A stretch of 64,000 bases of DNA from Dyella_B acidisoli (GCF_049532895.1 NZ_CP064031.1:3968001-4032000); one strand, 5' to 3'. Positions 9,655-19,136 are shown, numbered from the stretch's first letter. The notes: generated by a model not told the origin, from the letters alone. Program-made: numbers and translations.

Positions 9655-12600
9655 ATGCCCGGTTTCACTGCTCGCTCTCGGCAGACACTGCTCTTCCTTG
9701 CGCTCGCCTTCTGCACCACCATCATCAGCGCAGATGAACATGGGAGCTTCTATACCTCCTTCGAAGCGGGCGAGCCGGCACCGCCAACCAGTGCAGCCAG
9801 CGCTGCTTTCAGCATTGAGATCGATGGTGGCCCTTCTGCCGAAAATGCCTATACCGCCAAACCCGGTGTCGGCTTCACTGGCCTGCATTCGCTGCACTAC
9901 GAAGGTCACTCTGGCGGCAAGCAAGAAGCCGCCCTGTTCGATGTGGATCTGCAGGTGCAAGCAGACACGCAACTGTCGTATCTGTTGTTCCCCTGCATCA
10001 GCAAAGGCGATCTGGCCGATCCTTCTACCTATGTTGCCGTCGATCTGGTGTTCGACGACGGCACGCGTCTTTCTGCCAGCCAAGCACAGGATCAGCATCG
10101 CATTCCTGCAAACGCTCACGCGCTCGGCACCAGCCGCACGGTTTATGTAAACCAATGGAACAAGCTGACGATCGACCTGGGCAAGGTAGCCGCCGGGCGC
10201 CGTGTTCGTCATATCGTGCTGTCGCATGACGGCCCAGCCGGAAAGATCGAAGGTTATCTTGACGATCTGCGCATCGGTCCAGCACCAGCGCCCGCCACAA
10301 ATGATCGGCCGAGTGACTACGTGAACATCCTGCGTGGTACGAATTCCGGCTTCACGTTCTCGCGCGGCAACAACGTCCCGGCTGTCACGTTGCCGCACGG
10401 CTTCAATTTCTGGGCACCCGTAACCGACGCCAGCTCGGATTGGATGTACCAGTATCAGCAGCGTAACGACGCCGACAATCGTCCGCGCATCGAAGCATTC
10501 TCGCTCTCGCATGAGCCCAGCCCGTGGATGGGCGATCGGCAGACGTTCCAGCTCATGCCCGCGGCAGCTGCCAGCGGCGCACCCACCGCCAATCGCGAGA
10601 AGCGCGCATTGAGCTTCAGCCATGCGAACGAAGTAGCTCACGCGCACTACTACAAGGTGGCATTCGACAACGGCATCATCGGCGAAATCACACCGACTGA
10701 TCATGCCGCGATGTTCCGCTTCACTTTCCCGAGCAAGCGAGGCCAACTCGTATTCGACAATCGCACGGATCAGGGTGGCATCACGCTCGATGCCGCACAT
10801 CGCAGTTTCAGCGGTTATTCCGACGTCAAGAGCAAACTTTCGACGGGCGCGACACGCCTGTTCTTCTACGCCGTGGTCGATCAACCGGTCGCCGAAAGCG
10901 GGCAGCTCACAGGCGAAGGCCGCGATCACGTCGCAGCATGGTTCGGCTTCGACACGTCGAAAACAAAAACGGTGAATGTACGCATGGCCACGTCACTGCT
11001 CAGCCTTGAGCAGGCCAAGCACAACCTGGAACTGGAAATCACACCGCAGGAAAGCTTCGACGACGTGCGCGAGCGCGCGAAAAAGACGTGGGACGAACAA
11101 CTTGGCATCGTGCAGATACAAGGTGCCAGCCACGATGAACGTGTAACGCTGTATTCCAATCTCTATCGCCTGTTCATGTACCCGAATTCTGCGTACGAGA
11201 ACACCGGCACAACCAGTGCTCCGGTTTATCGCTACGCAAGCCCCTTCTCACCCGCTATCGAAGAGAACACGCCCACGCAGACGGGTGCGCGCATCGTCGA
11301 CGGCAAGGTGTTCGTGAACAACGGCTTCTGGGATACCTATCGCACAGCATGGCCCGCTTATGCGCTGTTGATGCCACAACAGGCCGGCACGATGATCGAT
11401 GGCTTCGTGCAGGAATACCGCGATGGTGGCTGGATCGCGCGTTGGTCATCGCCCGGTTATGCCGACCTGATGGTCGGCACCAGCGCCGACGTCGCTTTCG
11501 CCGACGCGTGGCTGAAAGGTGTACACAACTTCGACGTGCAGTCGTTCTATCAAGCTGCCTTGAAAGACGCCACCGTGGTGAGCCCGCTGCAAGGCATCGG
11601 CCGCAAAGGCTTGCAGCGCTCGATCTTCAACGGCTACACAGACTATGCGATCAAAGAAGGTTTTTCCTGGTCGATGGACGGCTATATCGCTGATTTCGCG
11701 ATCGGCAATCTTGCCAGCGCGCTGGCCACGCACCATGGCGAACACGATCCGTATCAATCGCACTATGCGGAAGATGCCGACTACTTCCACGATCGCGCGC
11801 TGGATTACGTAAATCTTTTCAATCCTGACATCGGCTTCTTCGTAGCCCGCGATGCGCAAGGCCGCTGGCGTTACACCAAGCAGAACTTCGACCCGCTGCG
11901 CTGGGGTGACGATTACACCGAAACGAACGCATGGAACATGGCCTTCCACGCACCGCAGGACGGCGCAGGCCTTGCTGCACTGTATGGCGGACGCGAAGCA
12001 CTCGGCGCGAAGCTGGATCAATTCTTCACCACACCCGGGATCTATCACGTCGGCGGCTACGGCGAGCCGATCCACGAGATGTTTGAGGCACAAGCCGTGC
12101 GCATGGGCCAATACGGCCACAGCAATCAACCATCGCATCACATCATCTATATGTACGACTACGCGGGCGAGCCGTGGAAGACACAGGATAAAGTCCGCGA
12201 CGTACTATCACGTCTGTACCTGGGCAGCGAGATCGGCCAGGGTTACCTGGGCGACGAGGACAACGGTGAAATGTCCGGCTGGTGGCTGTTCAGTGCCGCC
12301 GGTTTCTATCCGCTGCGCATGGGCACGCCTGAGTACGTGATCGGCGCACCGTATTTCCCGCACATGGACATCGCACTGGAAAATGGCAAGCACATCGTGA
12401 TCAATGCGCCATCCGTGAGCGATGAAAATCGTTACGTACAAAGCCTGCGCGTGAACGGCCAGCCATGGAACAAACTGACCTTGCCGCACGAATTGTTAGC
12501 GCAAGGCGCAACGTTGGATTTTGTGATGGGGCCGAAGCCTTCCAACTGGGGCAGTGAAGAGCAGGCATTGCCGCCGTCACTGACTACCAGCGACAAACCC

Positions 12601-13002
12601 TCCCCCATGCATGATCTTGTGGGACCTGGCCAAGGCGAGCCTGGCGGCTATCCAGCCCTATCCAATCTCAATGCTTTGTTTGATCACACCAGCGATACCG
12701 AGGTGCAGCTGCCCGGTTCGCAGGCTGCCGTGAGCTGGCATTTCCCCGAGCCGCGCGCGGTAGCAATGTATACGTTCACCTCGGCCAAGCAAGCGCCGGC
12801 ACCGTCGAACTGGACGTTGGAAGCTTCCGATGATGGGAAACATTGGAAGGTGCTCGATACGCGCAAGGACGAACATTTTCCGTGGACGCGACAGACGCGG
12901 GCTTTCGGCATTCACCAGCCAGGACCTTATGCGTATTACCGGATTCGGTTCGACAATGACGCGCCGAAAGCGTTGGCAGAGATTGCGTTGTTGGGGCGGT
13001 GA
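9655..13002 (+). CDS. Secreted GH92-family alpha-mannosidase with C-terminal discoidin-like domain
   Basis: An 1115-residue exported enzyme. Residues 1-26 form a signal peptide (TLLFLALAFCTTIISA). An N-terminal beta-sandwich/carbohydrate-binding-like region (about 30-215) precedes the GH92 core, marked by NGFWDTYRTAWP (about 562), HSNQPSHH (about 823) and DEDNGEMSGWW (about 867), where the conserved acids of this Ca-dependent inverting exo-alpha-mannosidase family lie. Residues about 985-1110 look like an F5/8 type C (discoidin) sugar-binding domain. The protein probably trims alpha-linked mannose from fungal or plant glycans in the periplasm or outside the cell. It is a single gene with its own promoter; a hairpin repeat follows the stop within 10 bases. 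Confidence 0.9.
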   Translation: MPGFTARSRQTLLFLALAFCTTIISADEHGSFYTSFEAGEPAPPTSAASAAFSIEIDGGPSAENAYTAKPGVGFTGLHSLHYEGHSGGKQEAALFDVDLQVQADTQLSYLLFPCISKGDLADPSTYVAVDLVFDDGTRLSASQAQDQHRIPANAHALGTSRTVYVNQWNKLTIDLGKVAAGRRVRHIVLSHDGPAGKIEGYLDDLRIGPAPAPATNDRPSDYVNILRGTNSGFTFSRGNNVPAVTLPHGFNFWAPVTDASSDWMYQYQQRNDADNRPRIEAFSLSHEPSPWMGDRQTFQLMPAAAASGAPTANREKRALSFSHANEVAHAHYYKVAFDNGIIGEITPTDHAAMFRFTFPSKRGQLVFDNRTDQGGITLDAAHRSFSGYSDVKSKLSTGATRLFFYAVVDQPVAESGQLTGEGRDHVAAWFGFDTSKTKTVNVRMATSLLSLEQAKHNLELEITPQESFDDVRERAKKTWDEQLGIVQIQGASHDERVTLYSNLYRLFMYPNSAYENTGTTSAPVYRYASPFSPAIEENTPTQTGARIVDGKVFVNNGFWDTYRTAWPAYALLMPQQAGTMIDGFVQEYRDGGWIARWSSPGYADLMVGTSADVAFADAWLKGVHNFDVQSFYQAALKDATVVSPLQGIGRKGLQRSIFNGYTDYAIKEGFSWSMDGYIADFAIGNLASALATHHGEHDPYQSHYAEDADYFHDRALDYVNLFNPDIGFFVARDAQGRWRYTKQNFDPLRWGDDYTETNAWNMAFHAPQDGAGLAALYGGREALGAKLDQFFTTPGIYHVGGYGEPIHEMFEAQAVRMGQYGHSNQPSHHIIYMYDYAGEPWKTQDKVRDVLSRLYLGSEIGQGYLGDEDNGEMSGWWLFSAAGFYPLRMGTPEYVIGAPYFPHMDIALENGKHIVINAPSVSDENRYVQSLRVNGQPWNKLTLPHELLAQGATLDFVMGPKPSNWGSEEQALPPSLTTSDKPSPMHDLVGPGQGEPGGYPALSNLNALFDHTSDTEVQLPGSQAAVSWHFPEPRAVAMYTFTSAKQAPAPSNWTLEASDDGKHWKVLDTRKDEHFPWTRQTRAFGIHQPGPYAYYRIRFDNDAPKALAEIALLGR

Positions 13003-13011
13003 TGCGCGTTA

Positions 13012-13050
13012 CTCCCTCTCCCCTCCGGGGAGAGGGCTGGGGTGAGGGGG
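13012..13050 (+). repeat. Hairpin/G-quadruplex repeat family B, forward copy
   Basis: The unit is a 10-bp stem (CCCTCTCCCC / GGGGAGAGGG) with a TCC loop, followed by a G-rich tail. From the stem onward there are four G-runs of 4, 3, 4 and 5 separated by AGA, CT and TGA, which fits the standard four-run G-quadruplex pattern. It lies 10 bases after the GH92 stop in sense orientation. Other forward copies: 20590, 23782, 33997, 49577, 55144, 62087. Confidence 0.9.
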
Positions 13051-13127
13051 CGAACCTCGCGACATGGTTAGTTCCACGCGAGATTCAAGAGAAAATTTTT
13101 ACGCACCGAAAATCCCCGCATGCCTAA

Positions 13128-13164
13128 CCCCTCACCCTAACCCTCTCCCCGAAGGGCAGAGGGA
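13128..13164 (-). repeat. Hairpin/G-quadruplex repeat family B, reverse copy
   Basis: Reverse-complement copy of the 13012 unit, about 80 bases away, giving an inverted pair. The 3-base run CCCTAA replaces CCCCAG, so the complementary strand still has four G-runs. The bases between 13165 and 13290 hold no gene that I can support, only the ribosome-binding site of the M13 peptidase gene. Confidence 0.85.
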
Positions 13165-13302
13165 ACTGGTTTTCGGCACGGTATGCAGCTACCCGCACGT
13201 CAAAGCAAAAGCGAACGCACCTAGCCCGAAAGTCATGCTCACAAGCCCGCCTAAAGCGGGCTATGTTGGGGAACTCGTTCCTCACATATAAAGGTGATCG
13301 CC

Positions 13303-15387
13303 ATGCAGCGATTCAGATGGATTCTCACCGCCGCGATCTTGAGCAGCACGACGGCCATGGCCGCTTTGCCCGCCACGGTGGGTGGTGCGCCAACGGCAAA
13401 ATCCAGTCACCCGGATATTGGCATCGATTTAAAGGGCGTCGATCACGGCGTGAAACCCGGCGATGACTTTTTCCACTACGCCAACGGCACCTGGGTGAAG
13501 ACCACGCAGATTCCGGCCGATCGCTCCAGCACGGGGACCTTCCTGCAAGTTTTCCAACTAGCCGAGAAGCAGACGTCCACGCTGATTCGCAACGTTGCAC
13601 AAGGTCATGCCGCGCCGGGCTCCAACGAGCGCAAGATCGCCGACTACTACGCCGCCTACATGGATGAGGCCAACATCGAAAAACGCGGCCTCACACCGCT
13701 GAAGTCGGAATTCGCGCTCATCGATGCGATCAAGACGCGTGATGACCTCGCCAGCGTGCTCGGCAGCCAGATGCGCGCCGACGTCGACCCGATCAATGCC
13801 ACCAACTTCCAGACCGAGAACTTGTTCGGCCTGTTCGTGACGCAAGGGTTGGAAGATCCCTCGCGCAACATGGCCTATCTGCTGCAAGGCGGTATCGCGA
13901 TGCCAAGTCGCGATTACTACCTTTCGCAAGACAAAGATATGGTCGAAGCGCGCGCCAAGTACCAGACATACGTGACCTCGTTGCTGAAGCTCGCCGGCAC
14001 ACCGGATGCCGAAGCGCAGGCAAAGGCCATCATTACGCTGGAAACCAAGATCGCGCAGGCGCAGGAAAGCCTGGTCGACAGCCAGGACGTGCATAAAGCC
14101 AACAACGTGTGGAACGCGGGTGACTTTGCGCAAAAGGCGCCAGGCTTAAACTGGGATGCCTATTTCAAGGCTGCAAGCCTGGATGGTCAGAAACAGATCG
14201 ACGTATGGCAGCCATCCGGCATCACAGGCCTCGCCAAGCTGGTGGGTAGCGAATCAATCGATACCTGGAAGCAGTTGCTGCGTTATCACGCCCTGGATCA
14301 GGCTGCGCCGCTTTTGCCGAAGGCCTATGCGGACCTCAACTTCCAGTTCTACGGCACCACGCTGCAAGGCACCCCCAAGCAGCGTGAGCGGTGGAAACGT
14401 GCTGTCAATGCAACCAACACCGATCTTGGCGACGCAGTGGGCCAGCTCTACGTGAAGCGCTACTTCCCTGCCTCGTCCAAAGCAAAGATCGAAGAACTGG
14501 TGAAGAACATCGTGGCGGCCTTCGATCAACGCCTCGATACGCTGGCATGGATGACACCCGCCACGCGTGCGAAGGCCAAGGAGAAGATCGCCACGCTGCG
14601 CGTAAGTGTCGGCTATCCGGATACCTGGCGCGATTACAGCTCACTTCAGATCAGCGCCGATGATCCGATCGGTAACCACGAGCGCTCCGTGGCGCAGGAA
14701 TACAAGCACCAGCTCGCTAAGCTCAGCCAGCCGGTGGACAAAGGCGAATGGTGGATGACGCCGCAGACAGTCAACGCGGTCAATCTACCGCTGCAGAACG
14801 CGCTCAACTTCCCGGCCGCCATCCTGCAACCGCCATTCTTCGATCCGAACGCCGATATCGCTGCCAACTATGGTTCGATCGGCGCAATCATCGGTCACGA
14901 AATCAGCCACAGCTTCGACAACACCGGCGCCGATTTCGATGCACAAGGCAAGATGGAAAATTGGTGGACGCCTGCGGACGCTGAGCACTTCGAAGCTGCC
15001 ACGAAGAAACTGGTCAAGCAGTACGACCAATACGAAGCACTACCCGGCCTGCATGTAAGCGGTCAGCAGACGCTGGGCGAGAACATCGCAGACGTCTCCG
15101 GCCTCACCGCGTCGTATGCGGCTTATCACGCCTCGCTCGGCGGCAAGCCGGCGCCGGTAATCGACGGCCTCAGCGGTGATCAACGCTTCTTCCTGGCCTT
15201 CGGCCAAGCATGGCGCTCGAAGATTCGCGATGCAGCGCAGCGCCAACGGCTTGCCACCGACGTGCACGCACCGGCGGAATTCCGCGCGCTAACCGTGCGC
15301 AATATCGACGGCTGGTATGACGCCTTCAACGTGAAATCAGGCGAGAAGCTTTATCTCGCGCCGGACGATCGCGTAAAAATCTGGTAA
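13303..15387 (+). CDS. Exported M13-family (neprilysin/PepO-like) zinc metallopeptidase
   Basis: A 694-residue protein with signal peptide (about 1-22). M13_N domain is about residues 45-430 and the catalytic M13 domain 490-694. The zinc site is complete: HEISH at 532-536 (two His ligands and the catalytic Glu533) and ENIAD at 593-597 (third ligand Glu593, with Asp597). The family cleaves short peptides on the amino side of hydrophobic residues; here probably in the periplasm. ATG 13303 is preceded by AAGGTGA at a spacing of 5, which decides against the GTG at 13294. A strong terminator follows. Confidence 0.93.
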   Translation: MQRFRWILTAAILSSTTAMAALPATVGGAPTAKSSHPDIGIDLKGVDHGVKPGDDFFHYANGTWVKTTQIPADRSSTGTFLQVFQLAEKQTSTLIRNVAQGHAAPGSNERKIADYYAAYMDEANIEKRGLTPLKSEFALIDAIKTRDDLASVLGSQMRADVDPINATNFQTENLFGLFVTQGLEDPSRNMAYLLQGGIAMPSRDYYLSQDKDMVEARAKYQTYVTSLLKLAGTPDAEAQAKAIITLETKIAQAQESLVDSQDVHKANNVWNAGDFAQKAPGLNWDAYFKAASLDGQKQIDVWQPSGITGLAKLVGSESIDTWKQLLRYHALDQAAPLLPKAYADLNFQFYGTTLQGTPKQRERWKRAVNATNTDLGDAVGQLYVKRYFPASSKAKIEELVKNIVAAFDQRLDTLAWMTPATRAKAKEKIATLRVSVGYPDTWRDYSSLQISADDPIGNHERSVAQEYKHQLAKLSQPVDKGEWWMTPQTVNAVNLPLQNALNFPAAILQPPFFDPNADIAANYGSIGAIIGHEISHSFDNTGADFDAQGKMENWWTPADAEHFEAATKKLVKQYDQYEALPGLHVSGQQTLGENIADVSGLTASYAAYHASLGGKPAPVIDGLSGDQRFFLAFGQAWRSKIRDAAQRQRLATDVHAPAEFRALTVRNIDGWYDAFNVKSGEKLYLAPDDRVKIW

Positions 15388-15411
15388 GCATCAAAACAAG
15401 CAGAAAAACAG

Positions 15412-15445
15412 AAAAAAGCCGCACTCCTTGGAGTGCGGCTTTTTT
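15412..15445. terminator. Bidirectional rho-independent terminator after the M13 peptidase gene
   Basis: GCCGCACTCC / GGAGTGCGGC forms a 10-bp stem with a two-base TT loop, flanked by six A on one side and six T on the other. It is 24 bases after the peptidase stop and should end transcription in either direction. Confidence 0.93.
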
Positions 15446-15607
15446 AATCGGGAACAATACGCTCAAAGAATTTTCAGCAAGCCTACTGAAAAGCACATGA
15501 AACGAGGACCTGTCAATACGAAGAACGCTGTCTTTTCCGTAGTACACGTCTTGTTACATTGAGCGCGCAGGGGAAATCTTCCACTACAAACGTAAAGGAC
15601 ACGCATC

Positions 15608-15820
15608 ATGTTCCGCATTAACAGCCGTTTTGCCCGTCAAGCCATCGCTGCTTTCGCCTTGACTGTTGGTGTATCGACCATCTCCTTTGCGCAGACAGCG
15701 ACGAGCAGCACTCCAGCAACGACCACTTCGACCACGCAAACAAACGGTGCGACGCAGGCTTTGATTGATATCCTCACCTGCACTTACTGCAACGGCGGCG
15801 GAAGAATTGTCGCTAAATGA
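15608..15820 (+). CDS. Small exported peptide with C-terminal CxxC-Gly3 motif (unknown)
   Basis: A 70-residue peptide that I do not recognise. Residues 1-29 are a typical Sec signal peptide (FARQAIAAFALTVGV, then SFAQ). The mature part is a Ser/Thr-rich linker followed by LTCTYCNGGGRIVAK, with two cysteines spaced CxxC and a Gly-Gly-Gly-Arg turn. The ribosome site AAAGGA sits 9 bases before the ATG. It is bounded upstream by a strong terminator and downstream by the convergent MASE1 kinase gene, whose stop is 2 bases away. Possible roles (a secreted signal, a RiPP-like precursor or a redox-active peptide) are guesses; coding status is supported by signal peptide, RBS and isolation. Confidence 0.6.
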   Translation: MFRINSRFARQAIAAFALTVGVSTISFAQTATSSTPATTTSTTQTNGATQALIDILTCTYCNGGGRIVAK

Positions 15821-15822
15821 AC

Positions 15823-17469
15823 TCAGCTAACCCATAAGGGATGCGTGAGCGCCAATGTGCCTTTCTTCACTCTCTGGGCGCTCTCAAATAATAGAGCCGT
15901 AACACGCACGCCATCCTTTTCTTCTCGAATGCGTAGCTCACCATCGAATAGCCGGATGAGATTTCGTAATTCTCGGAAATCCAGCGCGTCGGCGCCCAAT
16001 TTCGGCGCCACGCGCTCACGCTCCCCCGCAAGGCTGATATTACGCGCGATCGCCAATTCGCTAAGCACTCCGTCAACACGCAACATAACCCAGCGATGAC
16101 CCTGCGTACTTCCCTCGCGCATAACCACATCAACGGCAGCGCACGTAAGATCCGAGCTCGTACATACGACGGCCGCGCAAGCAACACGATAGATGGCCGC
16201 CTGCATGCTTATCGATAGAATCTCAGAACGCTGTCCGGTTACCCTGAAGTTATACGTCAAACCGGCCTCGCGCAGCACACGCCCAATCGAATCGCGAAGA
16301 GCTGCCTGCAACCCTCCCTGCCGCCATGCGCTGGGATACATGCTCTCAGCCAGACGATATATGCGTTGTTGAAGCAGGCTGGCCTGCCTGTCGTAGGCTC
16401 TCCTCTCCGTATCTGAGGCGACATGCCGAAGCTTCTCCGAGACATTCAATTGCTCGACTTCCAGTACCCCCAATAATGATTCCATTGCACGCGATGCCTG
16501 CTCAAGACGGCGCTCACCAAAATTCAAGCTGTTCTTGGCAGCCTGCTGTGCTTGCAACACATAGGTAGCAACTCCCTCCTTCTGATTACTTTGCGTGGAG
16601 ATATACGCACCCAGTGCATATAGGCAAGTCACCACTATGACCACATAGGCCTGGACCTGCATCATGTCTTCGTCGGGTTTGCAAACAAAAAGCACGCAGA
16701 GGCACGTCACAACAAACGTACTTCCAAGCACTGAAGCACGCCATCCATACCTGAGCGTGAGCCACACAACAGGCAATAGCATGGCTGCGCGCGCCACTTT
16801 CCCAACGCCACCCTGATCAACACAACTCAGGGCCAAAAGCCCTCCCATCGATGGCAACACAACCAGAAAAATATCGCGCGCCATGCGATTGACGAGCAAT
16901 TGCTTCAACTTGAAACGCCATGGCGCCTGCCATTGTTCCAGCCTAGCCAGCAACGCCCACGGCAAAATCGTAATCATGCCTAAATAGTTGCCAAGGAAGT
17001 ACATGATCGTCCCCACGGCGGGGGCCACATCTTCTACCGGTTGCAACGGCTTGGCAGTTAGATACAGCAGATAGCTGATAAACGCCCAGATCAAGGACAG
17101 CAGCAACAGGCATTGCAACAGAGCACCTATGTTGACCAAGCGTCGTGACGGAAACAGCGCCAAACGCTTGCGACACCACCACACTATCGGCATTCCCAAG
17201 GCAATAGGCGGTATGGATGCGACTGCTAGCCAAATCCATCCAAGATCCATCCCTTCTCTATGGTTCCACCACGCCAATGGAAAAATCTCGCCTGCGACCA
17301 ATGCTGGCCAAAAGCGATAAGGCATCAGAAGAAGACATGCGACACGAAGTCCTGACGTAAGCGTCCACTGCGCATCGGAGAATGGTCGCATCGCCAAATA
17401 AGCAAGCATGTAACCCACGGCGACGATAATCTGCGTCAGCCACACATTCTCTTGCAATCCCTTTTTCAC
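15823..17469 (-). CDS. MASE1-domain membrane protein with degenerate NarL-type histidine kinase module
   Basis: A 548-residue protein with eight or so hydrophobic helices in residues 10-290, including the MASE1-like start (SGLRVACLLLMPYRFWPALVAGE), then a coiled region and a C-terminal kinase-like module. The stretch SMYPSAWRQGGLQAALRDSI matches the X-box (LHPxxLxxxGLxxAL) of HisKA_3 kinases, but no ERxRIARELHD phospho-acceptor motif precedes it, and the N-box reads VACAAVVCTSS where an E...N pattern is expected. It therefore looks like a pseudokinase or divergent sensor. No response regulator is adjacent. The GTG start at 17469 has AGGAG eight bases upstream. Confidence 0.7.
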   Translation of the reverse strand: MKKGLQENVWLTQIIVAVGYMLAYLAMRPFSDAQWTLTSGLRVACLLLMPYRFWPALVAGEIFPLAWWNHREGMDLGWIWLAVASIPPIALGMPIVWWCRKRLALFPSRRLVNIGALLQCLLLLSLIWAFISYLLYLTAKPLQPVEDVAPAVGTIMYFLGNYLGMITILPWALLARLEQWQAPWRFKLKQLLVNRMARDIFLVVLPSMGGLLALSCVDQGGVGKVARAAMLLPVVWLTLRYGWRASVLGSTFVVTCLCVLFVCKPDEDMMQVQAYVVIVVTCLYALGAYISTQSNQKEGVATYVLQAQQAAKNSLNFGERRLEQASRAMESLLGVLEVEQLNVSEKLRHVASDTERRAYDRQASLLQQRIYRLAESMYPSAWRQGGLQAALRDSIGRVLREAGLTYNFRVTGQRSEILSISMQAAIYRVACAAVVCTSSDLTCAAVDVVMREGSTQGHRWVMLRVDGVLSELAIARNISLAGERERVAPKLGADALDFRELRNLIRLFDGELRIREEKDGVRVTALLFESAQRVKKGTLALTHPLWVS

Positions 17470-17670
17470 TTCTCACTCTCCTGCAAAGCAGCCACAACGC
17501 GATTTCCTTCACACGCGGTGCGACCCATCACACAACTGCCAAGAAAAGCACGGAATGGTGAAAAACTACGGCATGGCTAAGCCAGACCCTATAAGGGATC
17601 ATCGAATATGCGTGAAGGCGTTGACGTAAATTCGAACTAGTCAGAGATAACGGCAACGTAAGCGTACTAA

Positions 17671-17744
17671 GTAGGTTGAGGTGCAAACCCCAACATCCCG
17701 ATCCTGAAAGACATGGCAATGTTGGGGTTTACACCCCAACTTAC
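17671..17744. repeat. Intergenic palindrome family C (GTAGGTTGG type), inverted pair
   Basis: Two 24-base units, GTAGGTTGAGGTGCAAACCC... and its near reverse complement ending ...CACCCCAACTTAC, separated by 26 bases. Each unit is itself a small hairpin. The rest of 17470-17776 holds only the upstream region of the MASE1 gene. Related copies: 42244, 49498, 55899, 58069. Confidence 0.8.
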
Positions 17745-17776
17745 GCAGTCAGGTGGCCGTGCGCTTGATACGGCGT

Positions 17777-19135
17777 TCAGGCGATTCCCAAGCCTTCGAT
17801 GCCCGCAATAGCTTGCTCATCGAACCCCGCCAATCCGGCGAAGCGGCGTCCGCGTTCGGCGTAGTCGTGGAATTGATCGAAACTCGGTGCACCCGGCGAG
17901 AGCAATACAGTGCCGCCTTCAGGTGTGATGATGCGTGCCATTTCTACGGCGTCTGTCAGCTTGTCGACATCACCCATCGGCACGTCCGCCCTTGCAGCGC
18001 GCAAGGCAGCGGCGATGCGCGGACCATTCGCGCCTTGCGTGATGACGCGCAAAGCCGTGCGTGACTTCACCGCATCGACGAAGGGCGCCCAGTCCAGGCC
18101 GCGATCATGACCACCGACGATCACGGTGACCTCCCTGCCCTGCAAGCTTTCCAACGCAGCGAGCGTGGCTAGTGGTGTCGTGCTGATGGAATCATTGATC
18201 CACTGCAAGCCATCGCGTTCGCCCAATGGCTGCAGGCGATGCGGCAATGGATGGAACGAAGCTAGTCCTTGCGCTGCTGCAACGGCGTCGATACCCATCG
18301 CTTCCAGCGCGGCGAGCGCTGCACACGCATTGAGTGCGTTGTGTGGCCCAGGCACGGCGATGCGCGCCAAGGGAAACACTTCCGTTTGACCGCGGCGAAT
18401 AAAACCCTCCACCACGTGCCAGCCCTCGGGTTGTCCGAACAGCAAACGTTGCGAATGCTGGGTTGTCTTCTCCAACAACGAAGGCTGTTGTGCATTCACC
18501 AACAGCCGCTGTGCACTGTCGACCAGTTTGAGCTTGTCGGCTACATAACGCTCACGCGAGCCATGCCAGTCGAGATGTTCTTCGTAAAGACTGGTGATCA
18601 CGCCCAACGCCAACGGACCGGCCTCACTTGTCTGAAAGCTGGACAGTTCGATCGCCCACAAGTCGGCTTGCTGGTCGAGCAGTTCGAGCAAAGGCAAGCC
18701 GATATTGCCTGCCAGCGCTGTGCGTACACCCGACGTACGAGCGAGATGCGCAATCAGCGCCGTCGTGGTGCTCTTGCCCTTGGTGCCAGTGACCGCGATC
18801 ACGCGCGCCTGCGGATTCTCCGCAAACCACAATGCCGTACCGGAAGTGAAACGCGTGCCCTGCGCCTGCGCCGTGACGATGGCCGGCTTGTAAGCGGAAA
18901 TCCCGGGCGACTTGATAACGAGGTCATAAGCGCTCAGCGCGACAGCATCGGGCTCGCGTGGATAAACGCGCAATGCCGCGTCCAGTGCCTGTGCCTCGGC
19001 GGCTTCCGCTTCGCTGCAGTAAAGCGCCAGCGGCAATTCGGGAAGGCGTTTGCGCAAGGCCTGAATGGTCGCGCGTCCTTCGCGCCCGAATCCCCAGATT
19101 GCAACACGCTGTCCGGCAAGTTCGGCAATACGCAT
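17777..19135 (-). CDS. murD2: UDP-N-acetylmuramoyl-L-alanine--L-glutamate ligase (MurD2)
   Basis: A 452-residue Mur ligase: N-terminal Rossmann domain (VAIWGFGREG, 11-20), central ATP-binding domain with P-loop GTKGKST at 117-123, and C-terminal domain with the LLSPGAPSFDQFHDYAERG signature of MurD. It lies one base after the stop of murL, and that pairing identifies it as MurD2, which adds L-Glu (rather than D-Glu) to UDP-MurNAc-L-Ala before MurL epimerises it. This route is known from Xanthomonas. The start is the ATG directly after the murL stop; the longer reading frame would overlap murL. If the genome also has a standard murD, this copy's role would need testing. Confidence 0.85.
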   Translation of the reverse strand: MRIAELAGQRVAIWGFGREGRATIQALRKRLPELPLALYCSEAEAAEAQALDAALRVYPREPDAVALSAYDLVIKSPGISAYKPAIVTAQAQGTRFTSGTALWFAENPQARVIAVTGTKGKSTTTALIAHLARTSGVRTALAGNIGLPLLELLDQQADLWAIELSSFQTSEAGPLALGVITSLYEEHLDWHGSRERYVADKLKLVDSAQRLLVNAQQPSLLEKTTQHSQRLLFGQPEGWHVVEGFIRRGQTEVFPLARIAVPGPHNALNACAALAALEAMGIDAVAAAQGLASFHPLPHRLQPLGERDGLQWINDSISTTPLATLAALESLQGREVTVIVGGHDRGLDWAPFVDAVKSRTALRVITQGANGPRIAAALRAARADVPMGDVDKLTDAVEMARIITPEGGTVLLSPGAPSFDQFHDYAERGRRFAGLAGFDEQAIAGIEGLGIA

Positions 19136-19136
19136 A

